In this document: positions 1 to 9,185 of the stretch, piece after piece | How positions within the stretch are numbered: position 1 is the first letter of the stretch | Layout: every line of letters begins with the position of its first letter | NCBI GenBank assembly: GCA_019745195.1 | Contig: JAIETL010000059.1 | Coordinates: 29,450 to 93,449 of the forward strand | DNA from: Beijerinckiaceae bacterium | GTDB taxonomy: Bacteria; Pseudomonadota; Alphaproteobacteria; Rhizobiales; Beijerinckiaceae | Direction of reading: 5' to 3' | Length of the DNA: 64,000 nt | Made by a program: the position numbers and the translations under genes | The notes under the pieces: generated by a model | Seen by the model: only the letters and a program-made list of their open reading frames with translations | What the model was told of the DNA's origin: nothing | Databases searched by the model: none

Positions 1-752
1 TGACGGAGGCGGGTGCGCAGTATCTGGATCGGATCGGGCCGACGCTAAGGGAACTGTTGGTCGCCTCCGAAGATGTGGGCCTGGCCGAGAGCGAGGCGAG
101 CGGGTTGCTGAGATTGAACGTGCCCCGCGCAGGCTTCATGATCCTGCTGCAGCCCGTCCTGAGACGCTTTCTCGACCATTACCCGAAGATCAAGGTCGAG
201 ATCGCGCTCAACAACCAACTCGTCGACATCGTGTCCGGAGGCTTCGACGCCGGGCTGCGTTTCAGCGACAAGGTCGAAAAGGACATGATAGCTGTCAATG
301 TCGGCCCACCGATATGGGCCCATATCGTCGCCTCACCGGATTACCTCGATCGCCGCGGCGTGCCCGAGACGCCACACGATCTGCTCGGCCACGACTGCAT
401 CAATTTCCGCCACGTTACGAGCGGTCAGATCGAGAAATGGGAATTCGCGCGCGACGGCGAGGCGTTCGAGCTCGCCGTTTCCGGGCGCTTGACCGTCAAC
501 GACTCCGCCGCCCTCGTGCAGTCCGCGCTCGACGGCATCGGCGTGGCGTACATGATTAGTGGCTACATCGAACGATTCATCGAGAACGGACGCCTGGTTC
601 GCATGTTACCGGAATGGAGCCCTCGCTTCGACGGTCTGACGTTGTACTTTCCAAGTCGGCAAAGGGTGCCGTCGAAACTTCGTGCGCTCATCGACTTCCT
701 CCGCACCGGCGACCAGCCCGACCAGCCCGACGTGGACGGCGCCCTTCTTTGA
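1..752 (+). CDS. LysR family transcriptional regulator (5' truncated by window edge)
   Basis: Frame 3 is open from the window start (TEAGAQYLDRIGPTLRELL...). LysR substrate-binding motif VDIVSGGFDAGLRF; very similar to the LysR at 32082. Confidence 0.85.
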   Translation, partial: TEAGAQYLDRIGPTLRELLVASEDVGLAESEASGLLRLNVPRAGFMILLQPVLRRFLDHYPKIKVEIALNNQLVDIVSGGFDAGLRFSDKVEKDMIAVNVGPPIWAHIVASPDYLDRRGVPETPHDLLGHDCINFRHVTSGQIEKWEFARDGEAFELAVSGRLTVNDSAALVQSALDGIGVAYMISGYIERFIENGRLVRMLPEWSPRFDGLTLYFPSRQRVPSKLRALIDFLRTGDQPDQPDVDGALL

Positions 753-858
753 CATGCGGGTAAGATCGGCGACGCTTGTTTGGGAAGCAACGGGCCCCTG
801 CCGGCGACGGGAGACAGACCCTACCCAGGTAAGCGCCCCGGCAATGCGAAGAAGTCGG

Positions 859-1440
859 TCATACCGGGCATTCGCCACCGGCATCTAACCAGCGCTTCAC
901 ACCATCGAGAAACGCGGAATGGGACATAGGCGGTCGAGATCTCGTTGCGCCCGTCAAGTCGCTGCTGCCTTCCCACGCCCACAACACCAGCGGGTCGGCG
1001 AAAAGATGACGGACTAGCTCTGCGGGCGTCATGCCGCTCCGAGCCGGGTCACGTAATGCGCGGCAGATATCCCCGTCGCTCAACCCCTCCCAACCCATCT
1101 TGAGTGGCGCGAGATGCCATCCCGGCGCAGAAGGCACTCCATGAGCGGCCCCTTTCCCACCATGGCAGGTGGTGCAAGGCAGACCGGGTGATCCCAAGCC
1201 GCCCTCGCCCGCGGCGACGTTCATCAGATGCCGGCGGCCGTCCTCGCCTTGGCGTGGGAATGGCGAGAGCACGTGGCAGTTCATGCATCGTCGGTGTTGA
1301 AAGACCGGCGCTACCTCCAGAAACAGAACAGCGGAAGGGCGCTCCGCCGACACCGAAGGCGAACGGCTCAAGCCTAGGATCGACACCGCCGCGACTGCGA
1401 ACAGCGCACTCAACGATGCAAGTCCGACATTTCGGCTCAT
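859..1440 (-). CDS. c-type cytochrome with two CxxCH motifs
   Basis: N-terminal signal-like segment, CMNCH and CTTCH haem motifs. Confidence 0.6.
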   Translation of the reverse strand: MSRNVGLASLSALFAVAAVSILGLSRSPSVSAERPSAVLFLEVAPVFQHRRCMNCHVLSPFPRQGEDGRRHLMNVAAGEGGLGSPGLPCTTCHGGKGAAHGVPSAPGWHLAPLKMGWEGLSDGDICRALRDPARSGMTPAELVRHLFADPLVLWAWEGSSDLTGATRSRPPMSHSAFLDGVKRWLDAGGECPV

Positions 1441-1539
1441 TCCGGCTCCGTGCCCAGCTGAAGGTTCCTAACGAATCGCGAGCGAGCCGCTGACGAACGC
1501 GACCTCTCTCTTGGCCGCAGTCTTCGAACAGCGCTGCGC

Positions 1540-3399
1540 TCACCGTTCAGGCTCGCCGACGCCGCCGACCGCGACCTCCGCCCCGCCATCCTTGATCGCC
1601 TCCTGGGTCTCTTGCGTCAGCGCCTTCGATTTCCCCTTCGGCGCGACGAGCGGCTCGGGCGTCACGCGCGGTACCTTGTTCATGCCAGCCGCGATGCCCT
1701 CGTGGAACTGGATTTCCATGCGCTGCGCGTCGCGGTCGCGCACATGAGCTATGACGAGGCTGGCCTCGTCATAGCTCAGCCCCAACCCCTCTAGCGTCAC
1801 TCGCCCGAAGCCGAGCGCCGACTCGAAGGTCTCGCGCGTCTGGTAGTCGACATCGGCCTTCATCAATTCGATGGCATGGACGCGGTCGAAGGCGCGCGCA
1901 TGCAGCCGCGCCTGCGCGAATTCGGCCTTGGCCAACTCCACGATCCGCGAGGCGGCATGTTTGTCGTCTATGCACACGCAGATGATGCGCGCCTTGCCGG
2001 CGCCGGCCGCGCGCAAGACGTCGAGACGCGTGCCGTCGCCATAATAGATCTTGAAGCCGAACTTGGCCGCCGAGCGGATCTGCTCGACATCGGAATCGAT
2101 CACGGTAACGTCGATATGCTGGAGCAGCAGCGCTTGCGTCACGACCTGGCCGAAGCGCCCGAAGCCGATGACGACGACCGAGGCTTGACCTGCGCCCTCG
2201 AACGTCTCGTCGATCGCCTCCGACGTGTCGTGCGACAAAAGCCAGCCGTCGATCAGCTTGGCGAGGACCGGCCCGATCAGCATCGACAGCGCCGCCAGCG
2301 CGGTCACGATCGCGCCTTGCGACGCGTTGAGCAGGCCCAGCGACACGCCCAGCGGCAACAGCACGAAGGCGAATTCGCCCGCCGGCGAAAGCAGCGCCCC
2401 AGCGCGGATCGCTTCGGTGGTCGAGGAGCATGAGGCGCGCAGGATCGCGGCCGCGATCGCGATCTTGACCAGCACGAGGAGCGGCGCCGCCAGCGCCAGC
2501 AGGAGCGCGTTGTCGAGCACCAGCCGCAGATCGAGCGACATGCCGACCGCCATGAAGAACAGGCCGAGCAGCACCCCGCGGAACGGCTCGATATCGGCCT
2601 CAAGTTCGTGCCGGAAATGCGATTCGGCCAACAGAACCCCGGCGAGGAACGCCCCCATCGCCATCGACAGCCCGACATGCTCCATCAGCAGGGCCGCGCC
2701 GAGCACCACCAGCAGGGCGGCTGCCGTCATCACCTCCTTGGCGCCGGCCTGGGCGAGCAGATGGAAGAACGGGTTCAGCACGTAGCGGCCCGCCAAAACG
2801 ATCGCGATCAGCGCCAGGGCCGCCAGGCCGATGCCGGTCAGGGCCTGTCCGGTGTCGCCGCCGGCCGCCTCTGTGGTTGCCAGCAGCGGTAGCACGGCCA
2901 GCGCCGGCGCGATCGAGATGTCCTGGAACAGCAGGATCGAGAAGGTCCGCCGTCCATAGGTCTCGTGGCCACCGCCGCGCTCCTCCAGCACCTGCAGGGC
3001 GATCGAGGTCGCCGACAGGGCGAGCGCGAGCCCGACTGCGACCGCACCACCCACCGACAGGCCAAGCCACCACGCGACTGTGCCGATCACCAGCGCGCTG
3101 AGCGCCATCTGGGAAAGACCGGCGCCGAGAATGTCCTTGCGCATCGAATAGAGCCGCGACGGCTTCAATTCGAGCCCGACCAGGAACAGCAGCAGCACGA
3201 CGCCGATCTCGGCCGTGCCACGGATCGCGTCCGGGTCGGCAATCAGCGCCAGCACCGAGGGCCCGATGACGATGCCGGCCGCCAGATAGCCCAGCACGGC
3301 CGATTGCCCGAGGCGCCTGAACAGCGGCACGGCGATGACTGCGCCGGCGCAGAAGGTCAGGATCGGCGGCAGATAGCTAGTGTGGGAAGCGTCGGCCAT
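1540..3399 (-). CDS. CPA2-type cation:proton antiporter with TrkA-N domain (KefB/YbaL-like)
   Basis: 619 aa, multiple TM segments, Rossmann VVIGFGRFGQVV motif of RCK/TrkA-N. Confidence 0.9.
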   Translation of the reverse strand: MADASHTSYLPPILTFCAGAVIAVPLFRRLGQSAVLGYLAAGIVIGPSVLALIADPDAIRGTAEIGVVLLLFLVGLELKPSRLYSMRKDILGAGLSQMALSALVIGTVAWWLGLSVGGAVAVGLALALSATSIALQVLEERGGGHETYGRRTFSILLFQDISIAPALAVLPLLATTEAAGGDTGQALTGIGLAALALIAIVLAGRYVLNPFFHLLAQAGAKEVMTAAALLVVLGAALLMEHVGLSMAMGAFLAGVLLAESHFRHELEADIEPFRGVLLGLFFMAVGMSLDLRLVLDNALLLALAAPLLVLVKIAIAAAILRASCSSTTEAIRAGALLSPAGEFAFVLLPLGVSLGLLNASQGAIVTALAALSMLIGPVLAKLIDGWLLSHDTSEAIDETFEGAGQASVVVIGFGRFGQVVTQALLLQHIDVTVIDSDVEQIRSAAKFGFKIYYGDGTRLDVLRAAGAGKARIICVCIDDKHAASRIVELAKAEFAQARLHARAFDRVHAIELMKADVDYQTRETFESALGFGRVTLEGLGLSYDEASLVIAHVRDRDAQRMEIQFHEGIAAGMNKVPRVTPEPLVAPKGKSKALTQETQEAIKDGGAEVAVGGVGEPER

Positions 3400-3560
3400 G
3401 TGCGATCCACCGAGATATCGAAGGGCGTCCTAGCGATAATGCTGACCGAGGTCCATTCTTGGACGCGCCGTCCGATGATGCGACGCCTTGAGCGAAGATG
3501 CATCGTGCAGAGCGCGCTGGTAAATGGCAGGATTCGCGCAGGCGTAGGGTTAGGAGCTTG

Positions 3561-3840
3561 TGGTCTCGCCGTCAGCTCGATGCCAGGCCCTTTCATTATG
3601 GCGTTCGTGATTTTCAGGGCCGAATACCCGTCCTGGCTGAACGAGCGATAAAGTTGTTCTCGCGATAGCCGCGTTTCGATCGCGATCTGCGTCATAAACT
3701 TGAACGCGGGCAACGGCGCCAAGCGCGTGCGCGATATAGCCGGCAACTCCCGATGCGAAGGCTTCAGCCCGGAAGGCTGCAATGGCCTCAACAAAGGTCA
3801 GTCCCTCGACCGGGTCGAACATTGTCAGTTTTTCGGCCAC
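3561..3840 (-). pseudogene. HigA-family addiction-module antidote remnant, frameshifted
   Basis: Frame A gives ...GYIAHALGAVAR; frame B continues MTQIAIETRLSREQLYRSFSQDGY...GIELTARP. Together they form the usual antidote HTH, split by a 1-nt shift near 3707. Confidence 0.6.
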
Positions 3841-4000
3841 CTTACGTCCTCCAGTCTTTCGCCGGCTTGATGTCCCGTTCCTGCGTTCTCATGGTTTGGA
3901 CCAGGCGCTCGTCTCGATCGGTCCGCGGTCGTTGTTGCCTTTGCCGAGACGGACACCCCGGGACCTGCCTCGGGCAATGGTCGCCATCATAACGGTGATG

Positions 4001-4384
4001 TTAGTTCTGGAGCGCCTGAAGCGTGCGCAGGTAGGCGACGATGTCCGCTCGATCGCCCGCATTCGGAACGCCGACGTTCATCGTGGTACCTTGAACCGCA
4101 GCCCTCGGGTTAGCGAGGAAGCGGTCGAGGGCTTCTGAATCCCAACTCGTACCGAGGTTGCGCAGAGCCGGCGAGTATCGAGCGCCCTCGACGGCGCCCG
4201 CCTGGCGCCCGACTATCCCTGCGAGATGTGGTCCGACCCTGTTCTGACCCGACTGTACGCTGTGGCAGGCGGCGCAGCGTGACCGAAAGAGCCGCTCTCC
4301 CGCGGCGGCGTCCTGGGCCGAGGACGGCGAGGGAAGCGTCGTCGTTCCAACCATGACGCACAGAACTGCGGCCGCGAACTTCAT
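4001..4384 (-). CDS. class I c-type cytochrome
   Basis: Signal peptide MKFAAAVLCVMVGTTTLPSPSSA, CAACH haem motif, GPHLAGIVGR. Confidence 0.85.
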   Translation of the reverse strand: MKFAAAVLCVMVGTTTLPSPSSAQDAAAGERLFRSRCAACHSVQSGQNRVGPHLAGIVGRQAGAVEGARYSPALRNLGTSWDSEALDRFLANPRAAVQGTTMNVGVPNAGDRADIVAYLRTLQALQN

Positions 4385-4565
4385 GTCGGCTCCAATCTCC
4401 CTAGGGCCCTCGCATGGGCCGGCGACCTGATTGATATGGGCACCAGCCGGAGCGCAGTAGGCCAAGACCGTGCAAAGGCTTTGAAGCGATTCTAAACAAT
4501 TCCCCCGTGGTCATCTGCGACGCGATGTTCGAACCTCTATTCGAAGTTCGCTCAAGGAGTTCGCG

Positions 4566-5033
4566 ATGCCGAAGCTCAACATCAACGGCGGCATGATCGA
4601 CGTGGAAGTGGAGGACGACACGCCGCTGCTTTGGGTCATCAGGGACCACGTCGGATTGACGGGTACGAAGTACGGGTGCGGCGTAGCCCAATGCGGAGCT
4701 TGCACAGTCCATATCGACGGCGTTGCCACCCGTTCATGCGCCCTCCCCGTGAATGCCGTGGGCGAAGACCAAAAGATCGTCACGATCGAGGGGTTGGGGG
4801 CGAAAGGCCTTCACCCCGTCCAACAGGCCTGGGCCGAGCTGGACGTAGCCCAATGCGGCTACTGCCAAGTGGGGATGATCATGGCAGTGTCCTCGCTGCT
4901 GGCGCAGAATCCCCGTCCAACCGACGACGAGATCAAGGCTGAAATCACGAACATTTGCCGGTGCGGCACTTACACCCGCGTCTTGGCGGGCGTGAAGTTG
5001 GCCGCCGAGCGCATGGGGGCCAGCCGTGGCTGA
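4566..5033 (+). CDS. iorA: (2Fe-2S)-binding subunit, isoquinoline 1-oxidoreductase alpha type
   Basis: YGCGVAQCGACTVHIDG and CGYCQVGMIM...ICRCGTYTRV two-cluster motifs. Confidence 0.9.
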   Translation: MPKLNINGGMIDVEVEDDTPLLWVIRDHVGLTGTKYGCGVAQCGACTVHIDGVATRSCALPVNAVGEDQKIVTIEGLGAKGLHPVQQAWAELDVAQCGYCQVGMIMAVSSLLAQNPRPTDDEIKAEITNICRCGTYTRVLAGVKLAAERMGASRG

Positions 5034-7242
5034 GGGGAAGACGATGTCGACGATGGACCGCAGAATTGGCAACTCCGCTCGCATCGAGGCCAGCCGCCGC
5101 GCATTCGTGGTCGGCGGCTTGGCGGGCGCCTTCAGCCTGGGCTTCAGCCTCCCCGCCCCCGAGGCTGCGCTTGCGCAGACCGCCTCCGCCCCGCCTGAGA
5201 TCGGCGCGTGGGTGGTCGTCCAACCCGACGAGACCGTGATCATTCGCGTCGCGCGGGCTGAGATGGGCCAGGGAACCCTCACGGGCCTCGCCCAGCTGGT
5301 GGCCGAGGAGCTCGAATGCGACTGGGGCAACGTCCGCTACGAGATGGTGAAGCCGGCCGAGAATCGTGCGCGCGGGCGCATCTGGCGCGACATGTCGACC
5401 GGCGGCAGCTTCGGCATCCGCAGCTCCCACGCCTATGTCCGCGCGGGCGGGGCAGCCGCTCGGCTCATGCTCATCCAGGCCGCAGCCGAAAGCTGGAAGG
5501 TAAACGCCGGGGAATGTCGGGTAGAGCGGGGCGTGATCCATCATCCCCCGACCGGCAGGAAGGCGACGTACGGTTCCGTTGCGGCGGCAGCTGCGAAACT
5601 GTCGCCTCCGCAGAACATCGCGCTGAAGGATCCGAACCGCTGGACCATCGCCGGCCAACCGGTCAAGCGCCTCGACACTGCGGACAAGTTGGATGGATCA
5701 TTGGTTTATGGCGTGGACTTCAAGCTTCCGGGCATGCTGATCGCGCTCCCGCGCGCCTGTCCCGTCCACGGCGGTAAGCTCGTCAGCTTCGACGCTGCGG
5801 CAATCTCGGGCATGCGAGGCGTCAAGCACGTTCTACGCGTCGACGACGAAACTGTGGTCGTCGTCGCGGACACGTTTTGGCGCGCCAAGACCGCATTGGA
5901 CGCTCTCCCGATCGTCTGGGACGAGGGTCCGAACGCGAACGCCTCCAGCGAAACCATCGCTACGACGCTCCGCGAGGGGCTTTCCGCCGAGACGCGATTC
6001 ATTGGGAACAAGGTCGGCGACGCCCAGCCCGCGTTGGCCTCCGGAAGCGACGTCTACGAGGCGGACTACAGCTATCCCTATCAAAATCATGCGCAGATGG
6101 AGGTCCTCAGCGCTACCGTTCGTTGGAGCCCGGAGCGCTGCGACGTCTGGGCGCCGACGCAGGTAGCGGAGGCGGCGCATGACACCGCCGCATCCGCCGC
6201 GGGTGTTCCGACCGCGAATTGCGAGATCCATACCATGCGGATCGGCGGCAGCTTCGGAAGGCGTCTCTCGACCGACTACATCCGCATGGCGGTGCTGATC
6301 GCGAGGCAAATCCCCGGCGTGCCAGTGAAGATGATCTGGACGCGGGAGGAGGACATGGCCCAAGGACGGTTTCATCCCGTCACCAGGGCTCGGATGCGGG
6401 CGAAGCTCGGCACCGACGGGACGGTTGAGGCGCTGCACATGCGAATCTCCGGCCAGTCGATCGCAGCCTATGCGCGCCCATCCGCCATTACGGAAAACGG
6501 CGATCCCTTCGTGTTCCAGGGCCTCACTCCCGTTGCGCCCGAAGGTTCCTTCGCCTACGCCATCCCGAACCTCCTCATCGATCACGCAATGCGCAACCCG
6601 CACATACGGCCGGGATTCTGGCGAGGAGTGAACACGAACCACAACGCCTTCTACAGCGAGTGCTTCATTGACGAGCTGGCTCATAGGGCGAAACAGGATC
6701 CGCTGGATTTCCGCCGCCGCATGATGGGCGGCAGCCCGAAGCATCTTGCCGTTCTCGATGCCGTGGCCGATCGCGTGGGTTGGGGAAACCCCGCTCCCGA
6801 CGGGATTTTTCGAGGTATCGCTCAATACATGGGCTTCGGCAGCTACACCGCTGCCGTGGCCGAGGTATCCGTTGCCGATGGGCGGCTAAAGATGCATCGC
6901 ATCGTCGCTGCGACAGATCCTGGCCACGCCCTCAATCCTCAGCAGATCGAAGCCCAGGTCGCCGGTTCCTTCGTCTATGGCCTCTCCGCCATGCTCCATG
7001 GCGAGTGCACCGTGAAAGACGGCAGGATCGAGCAGCAAAACTTCGACACCTACAATGTCCTGCGGATGGACGAGATGCCCGCCGTCGAGGTGATCGTCAT
7101 GCCATCCGGCGGTTTCTGGGGCGGCGTGGGAGAGCCGACCATCGCGGTCGCAGCTCCTGCGGTCCTCAACGCGATTTTTGCCGCCACGGGCAAGCGCATC
7201 CGCGATTTACCGTTGAAAAATACCGATCTGCGGGTTTCCTAA
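5026..7242 (+). CDS. iorB: molybdopterin-binding subunit, isoquinoline 1-oxidoreductase beta type
   Basis: 738 aa, Tat-like SRRAFVVGG leader, overlaps iorA by 8 nt, xanthine dehydrogenase family architecture. Confidence 0.9.
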   Translation: MAEGKTMSTMDRRIGNSARIEASRRAFVVGGLAGAFSLGFSLPAPEAALAQTASAPPEIGAWVVVQPDETVIIRVARAEMGQGTLTGLAQLVAEELECDWGNVRYEMVKPAENRARGRIWRDMSTGGSFGIRSSHAYVRAGGAAARLMLIQAAAESWKVNAGECRVERGVIHHPPTGRKATYGSVAAAAAKLSPPQNIALKDPNRWTIAGQPVKRLDTADKLDGSLVYGVDFKLPGMLIALPRACPVHGGKLVSFDAAAISGMRGVKHVLRVDDETVVVVADTFWRAKTALDALPIVWDEGPNANASSETIATTLREGLSAETRFIGNKVGDAQPALASGSDVYEADYSYPYQNHAQMEVLSATVRWSPERCDVWAPTQVAEAAHDTAASAAGVPTANCEIHTMRIGGSFGRRLSTDYIRMAVLIARQIPGVPVKMIWTREEDMAQGRFHPVTRARMRAKLGTDGTVEALHMRISGQSIAAYARPSAITENGDPFVFQGLTPVAPEGSFAYAIPNLLIDHAMRNPHIRPGFWRGVNTNHNAFYSECFIDELAHRAKQDPLDFRRRMMGGSPKHLAVLDAVADRVGWGNPAPDGIFRGIAQYMGFGSYTAAVAEVSVADGRLKMHRIVAATDPGHALNPQQIEAQVAGSFVYGLSAMLHGECTVKDGRIEQQNFDTYNVLRMDEMPAVEVIVMPSGGFWGGVGEPTIAVAAPAVLNAIFAATGKRIRDLPLKNTDLRVS

Positions 7243-7582
7243 AGCAATCAGATCGACAGAGCGCCGCCCAAGTCCCAACGCCGTCCCGCCTTCGTATGAG
7301 TAGTTCACAGGCGGGATGGATGACGAACTTTTGCGGAAGAGGTCAGCGGGCGTAAGCGGCTCAGTCACTCGTTCGGCGGCAAAGCCATTGGCGCGGGTCG
7401 GTGGCGCGTCGCGTCCCCGGAAGTATTCCTTTGGCGTGCGGCACTCGGCGACCAAGGAGATTTTCGCCAGCGCCGCCCCCTGAGCGCAGGGCGGCGGGAA
7501 CGCAGCCAACTTTGACACAAGCGATCCGTTTCTATGGTGCTTGACGGTGCCGACTTGACTGCAGGATTCCCGATGCAGCTCT

Positions 7583-7927
7583 ATGCCGCCCATGTCAGAC
7601 GAGGACCTCACCATTCACCGCGGCACCGGATGCCTGTGGACCGATCTTGGCTTCTCGAACCCCGCCGAGAAAGAAGTCGTGGCGAGGTTGTGCGCCATCA
7701 TCTCGGACGTCATCCGCGAGCGGGGCTGGACGCCCGGCGATGCAGCCCGAGCGATCGACATGGACGCCGAAATGATCCGGCACGCTATGTACGGGCGCCT
7801 CAGTCAGGTCACCGCGGGCGATCTATTCGAGGTCATCACGCGCCTCGGCTGCGACGTCGGGATCAGCGTCGGGCCACCCCAGAACGAACGGGGCGCCGTC
7901 ATGGTCTGGAGAACCGATGACGAGTGA
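7583..7927 (+). CDS. HTH (HigA/HTH_37-like) regulator or orphan antitoxin
   Basis: DLGFSNPAEKEVVARLCAIISDVIRERGWTPGDAARAIDMDAEMIRHAMYGRLSQVTAGDLFEVITRLGCDV matches the layout of HigA-like XRE proteins. Confidence 0.65.
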   Translation: MPPMSDEDLTIHRGTGCLWTDLGFSNPAEKEVVARLCAIISDVIRERGWTPGDAARAIDMDAEMIRHAMYGRLSQVTAGDLFEVITRLGCDVGISVGPPQNERGAVMVWRTDDE

Positions 7928-7929
7928 CG

Positions 7930-8118
7930 TCAGTCGTCTTCGCCCGGCTGCCTCGGGATCGGGGGCACGCCCTTCGACCGCCGAAAACGATCGCTGATTT
8001 CGCGGACCAGCTTACGGTACTTCGGGTTCTCCATCGGATCGAAGGTCGCCAGCCCCTGCGGGTTGTCGCCCCGCGGTGGAGGCGGCCGCTCATCCGTCTC
8101 TGGTGCCTTGCTAGCCAT
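7930..8118 (-). CDS. small hypothetical protein
   Basis: Plausible 62-aa ORF MASKAPETDERPPPP...; convergent with 7583. Confidence 0.4.
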   Translation of the reverse strand: MASKAPETDERPPPPRGDNPQGLATFDPMENPKYRKLVREISDRFRRSKGVPPIPRQPGEDD

Positions 8119-8146
8119 GCCAGCATCCTGAATCGAGGAGGACGAC

Positions 8147-8713
8147 ATGTCACGCACTTGGTTCACTGCCGATACCCATTTCGGGCACGCCAACATCATC
8201 AAGCTTTGCGACCGCCCCTTCGTGGACGTCCACGAAATGGACGAGACGATGATCGCAAACTGGAATGCTATGGTCGGCAAGAACGACCAGGTTTTCCACC
8301 TCGGCGACTTCGCCTACCGCGCCGACCCTCGCTACGCGCGGAAGGTCTTCGACAGGCTGCACGGGCAGAAGTTCCTGATCTGGGGCAACCATGACGACGC
8401 CCGTACCCGCGAACTGAAATGGTCGGACGTCTCCCAGATCCGCGAGGTCGCCGTTGACGGTCAGCGCTTGATCCTGTGCCACTATGCCATGCGGTCCTGG
8501 AATGCCCTGCACAGAGGGTCGATCAATCTCTATGGGCATTCCCACGCAAAGCTCCCGGGCACCTACCATTCCGAAGACGTCGGCGTCGACGGATGGGGAT
8601 TCTCGCCGGTCTCCTGGCCGGACATCAAAGCCCGGCTGGACGCCAGGCCGCGGCCCGAGCAGCCGGAGGAGATCGACGAGGCGGCCCAGCCGGGCGGGTT
8701 GACCGTTCCGTAA
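8147..8713 (+). CDS. metallophosphoesterase family protein
   Basis: FTADTHFGHANII, HLGDFAY, WGNHDD, YGHSHAKLPG metallophosphatase motifs. Confidence 0.9.
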   Translation: MSRTWFTADTHFGHANIIKLCDRPFVDVHEMDETMIANWNAMVGKNDQVFHLGDFAYRADPRYARKVFDRLHGQKFLIWGNHDDARTRELKWSDVSQIREVAVDGQRLILCHYAMRSWNALHRGSINLYGHSHAKLPGTYHSEDVGVDGWGFSPVSWPDIKARLDARPRPEQPEEIDEAAQPGGLTVP

Positions 8714-8736
8714 GCCGGATCGTCTATTGTCGGCGC

Positions 8737-9111
8737 ATGAAGAAACCCGACAAGCCACCCCACGATCCGAGGTTCTTTCGGATCCACGCTAGCGGTGCTT
8801 ACGGCAAAGGCTGGCAGTGGCGCATGGCCCTTGCCCGCGGCCTCAATCTCCGGACCGTTGCGAATTGGGCCGCGGGCTGGACGGCACCGCCGCCCGAGCT
8901 GATCGCCCACCTCGTCGGCGTCCACAACAGGATCACGGAGCTCGGTGCCCGTGAAGAGATAGACTTACTTGTCGACAACCTGATCGCGAATGGCGCCAAC
9001 CCGCACGCCGTCGCCGCGCTGCTGGAAGAGAAGGCAAACAAGCTGTCACCGCGGGGCACCCCGGCCGGGGTGGTAAAGACAATGTCACCGAAAAAACCAA
9101 AGGCCGGGTAA
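8737..9111 (+). CDS. hypothetical HTH-like small protein
   Basis: WQWRMALARGLNLRTVANWAAGWTAPPPELIAHL resembles an HTH segment. Confidence 0.5.
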   Translation: MKKPDKPPHDPRFFRIHASGAYGKGWQWRMALARGLNLRTVANWAAGWTAPPPELIAHLVGVHNRITELGAREEIDLLVDNLIANGANPHAVAALLEEKANKLSPRGTPAGVVKTMSPKKPKAG

Positions 9112-9126
9112 CCGTCTTCAGCGACT

Positions 9127-9158
9127 CATATAGCCTATGAAATTCATATGACCTATGA
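9127..9158. repeat. tandem 14-bp direct repeats catatagcctatga / catatgacctatga, 18-bp period
   Basis: Direct reading; located 28 bp upstream of the AAA ATPase start. Confidence 0.7.
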
Positions 9159-9160
9159 CT

Positions 9161-9179
9161 CCCCTCCATTCCGGAGGGG
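9161..9179 (+). promoter_or_regulatory. hairpin CCCCTCC-ATTCC-GGAGGGG sequestering the Shine-Dalgarno sequence
   Basis: Perfect 7-bp stem; 3' arm GGAGGGG is the SD 6 nt before ATG 9186. Confidence 0.7.
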
Positions 9180-9185
9180 ACGCCG

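Noticed and set aside
1876-2892. Long + strand ORFs inside the antiporter gene
   Set aside because: Shadow ORFs; Arg/Gln-rich with no recognisable domains.
5833-6825. 330-aa antisense ORF within iorB
   Set aside because: Shadow ORF of a well-defined molybdoenzyme gene.
7471-7496. Hairpin CGCCGCCC...GGGCGGCG as a terminator for iorB
   Set aside because: Perfect 8-bp stem but no following T-run and over 200 bp from the iorB stop; cannot be distinguished from GC-rich chance.
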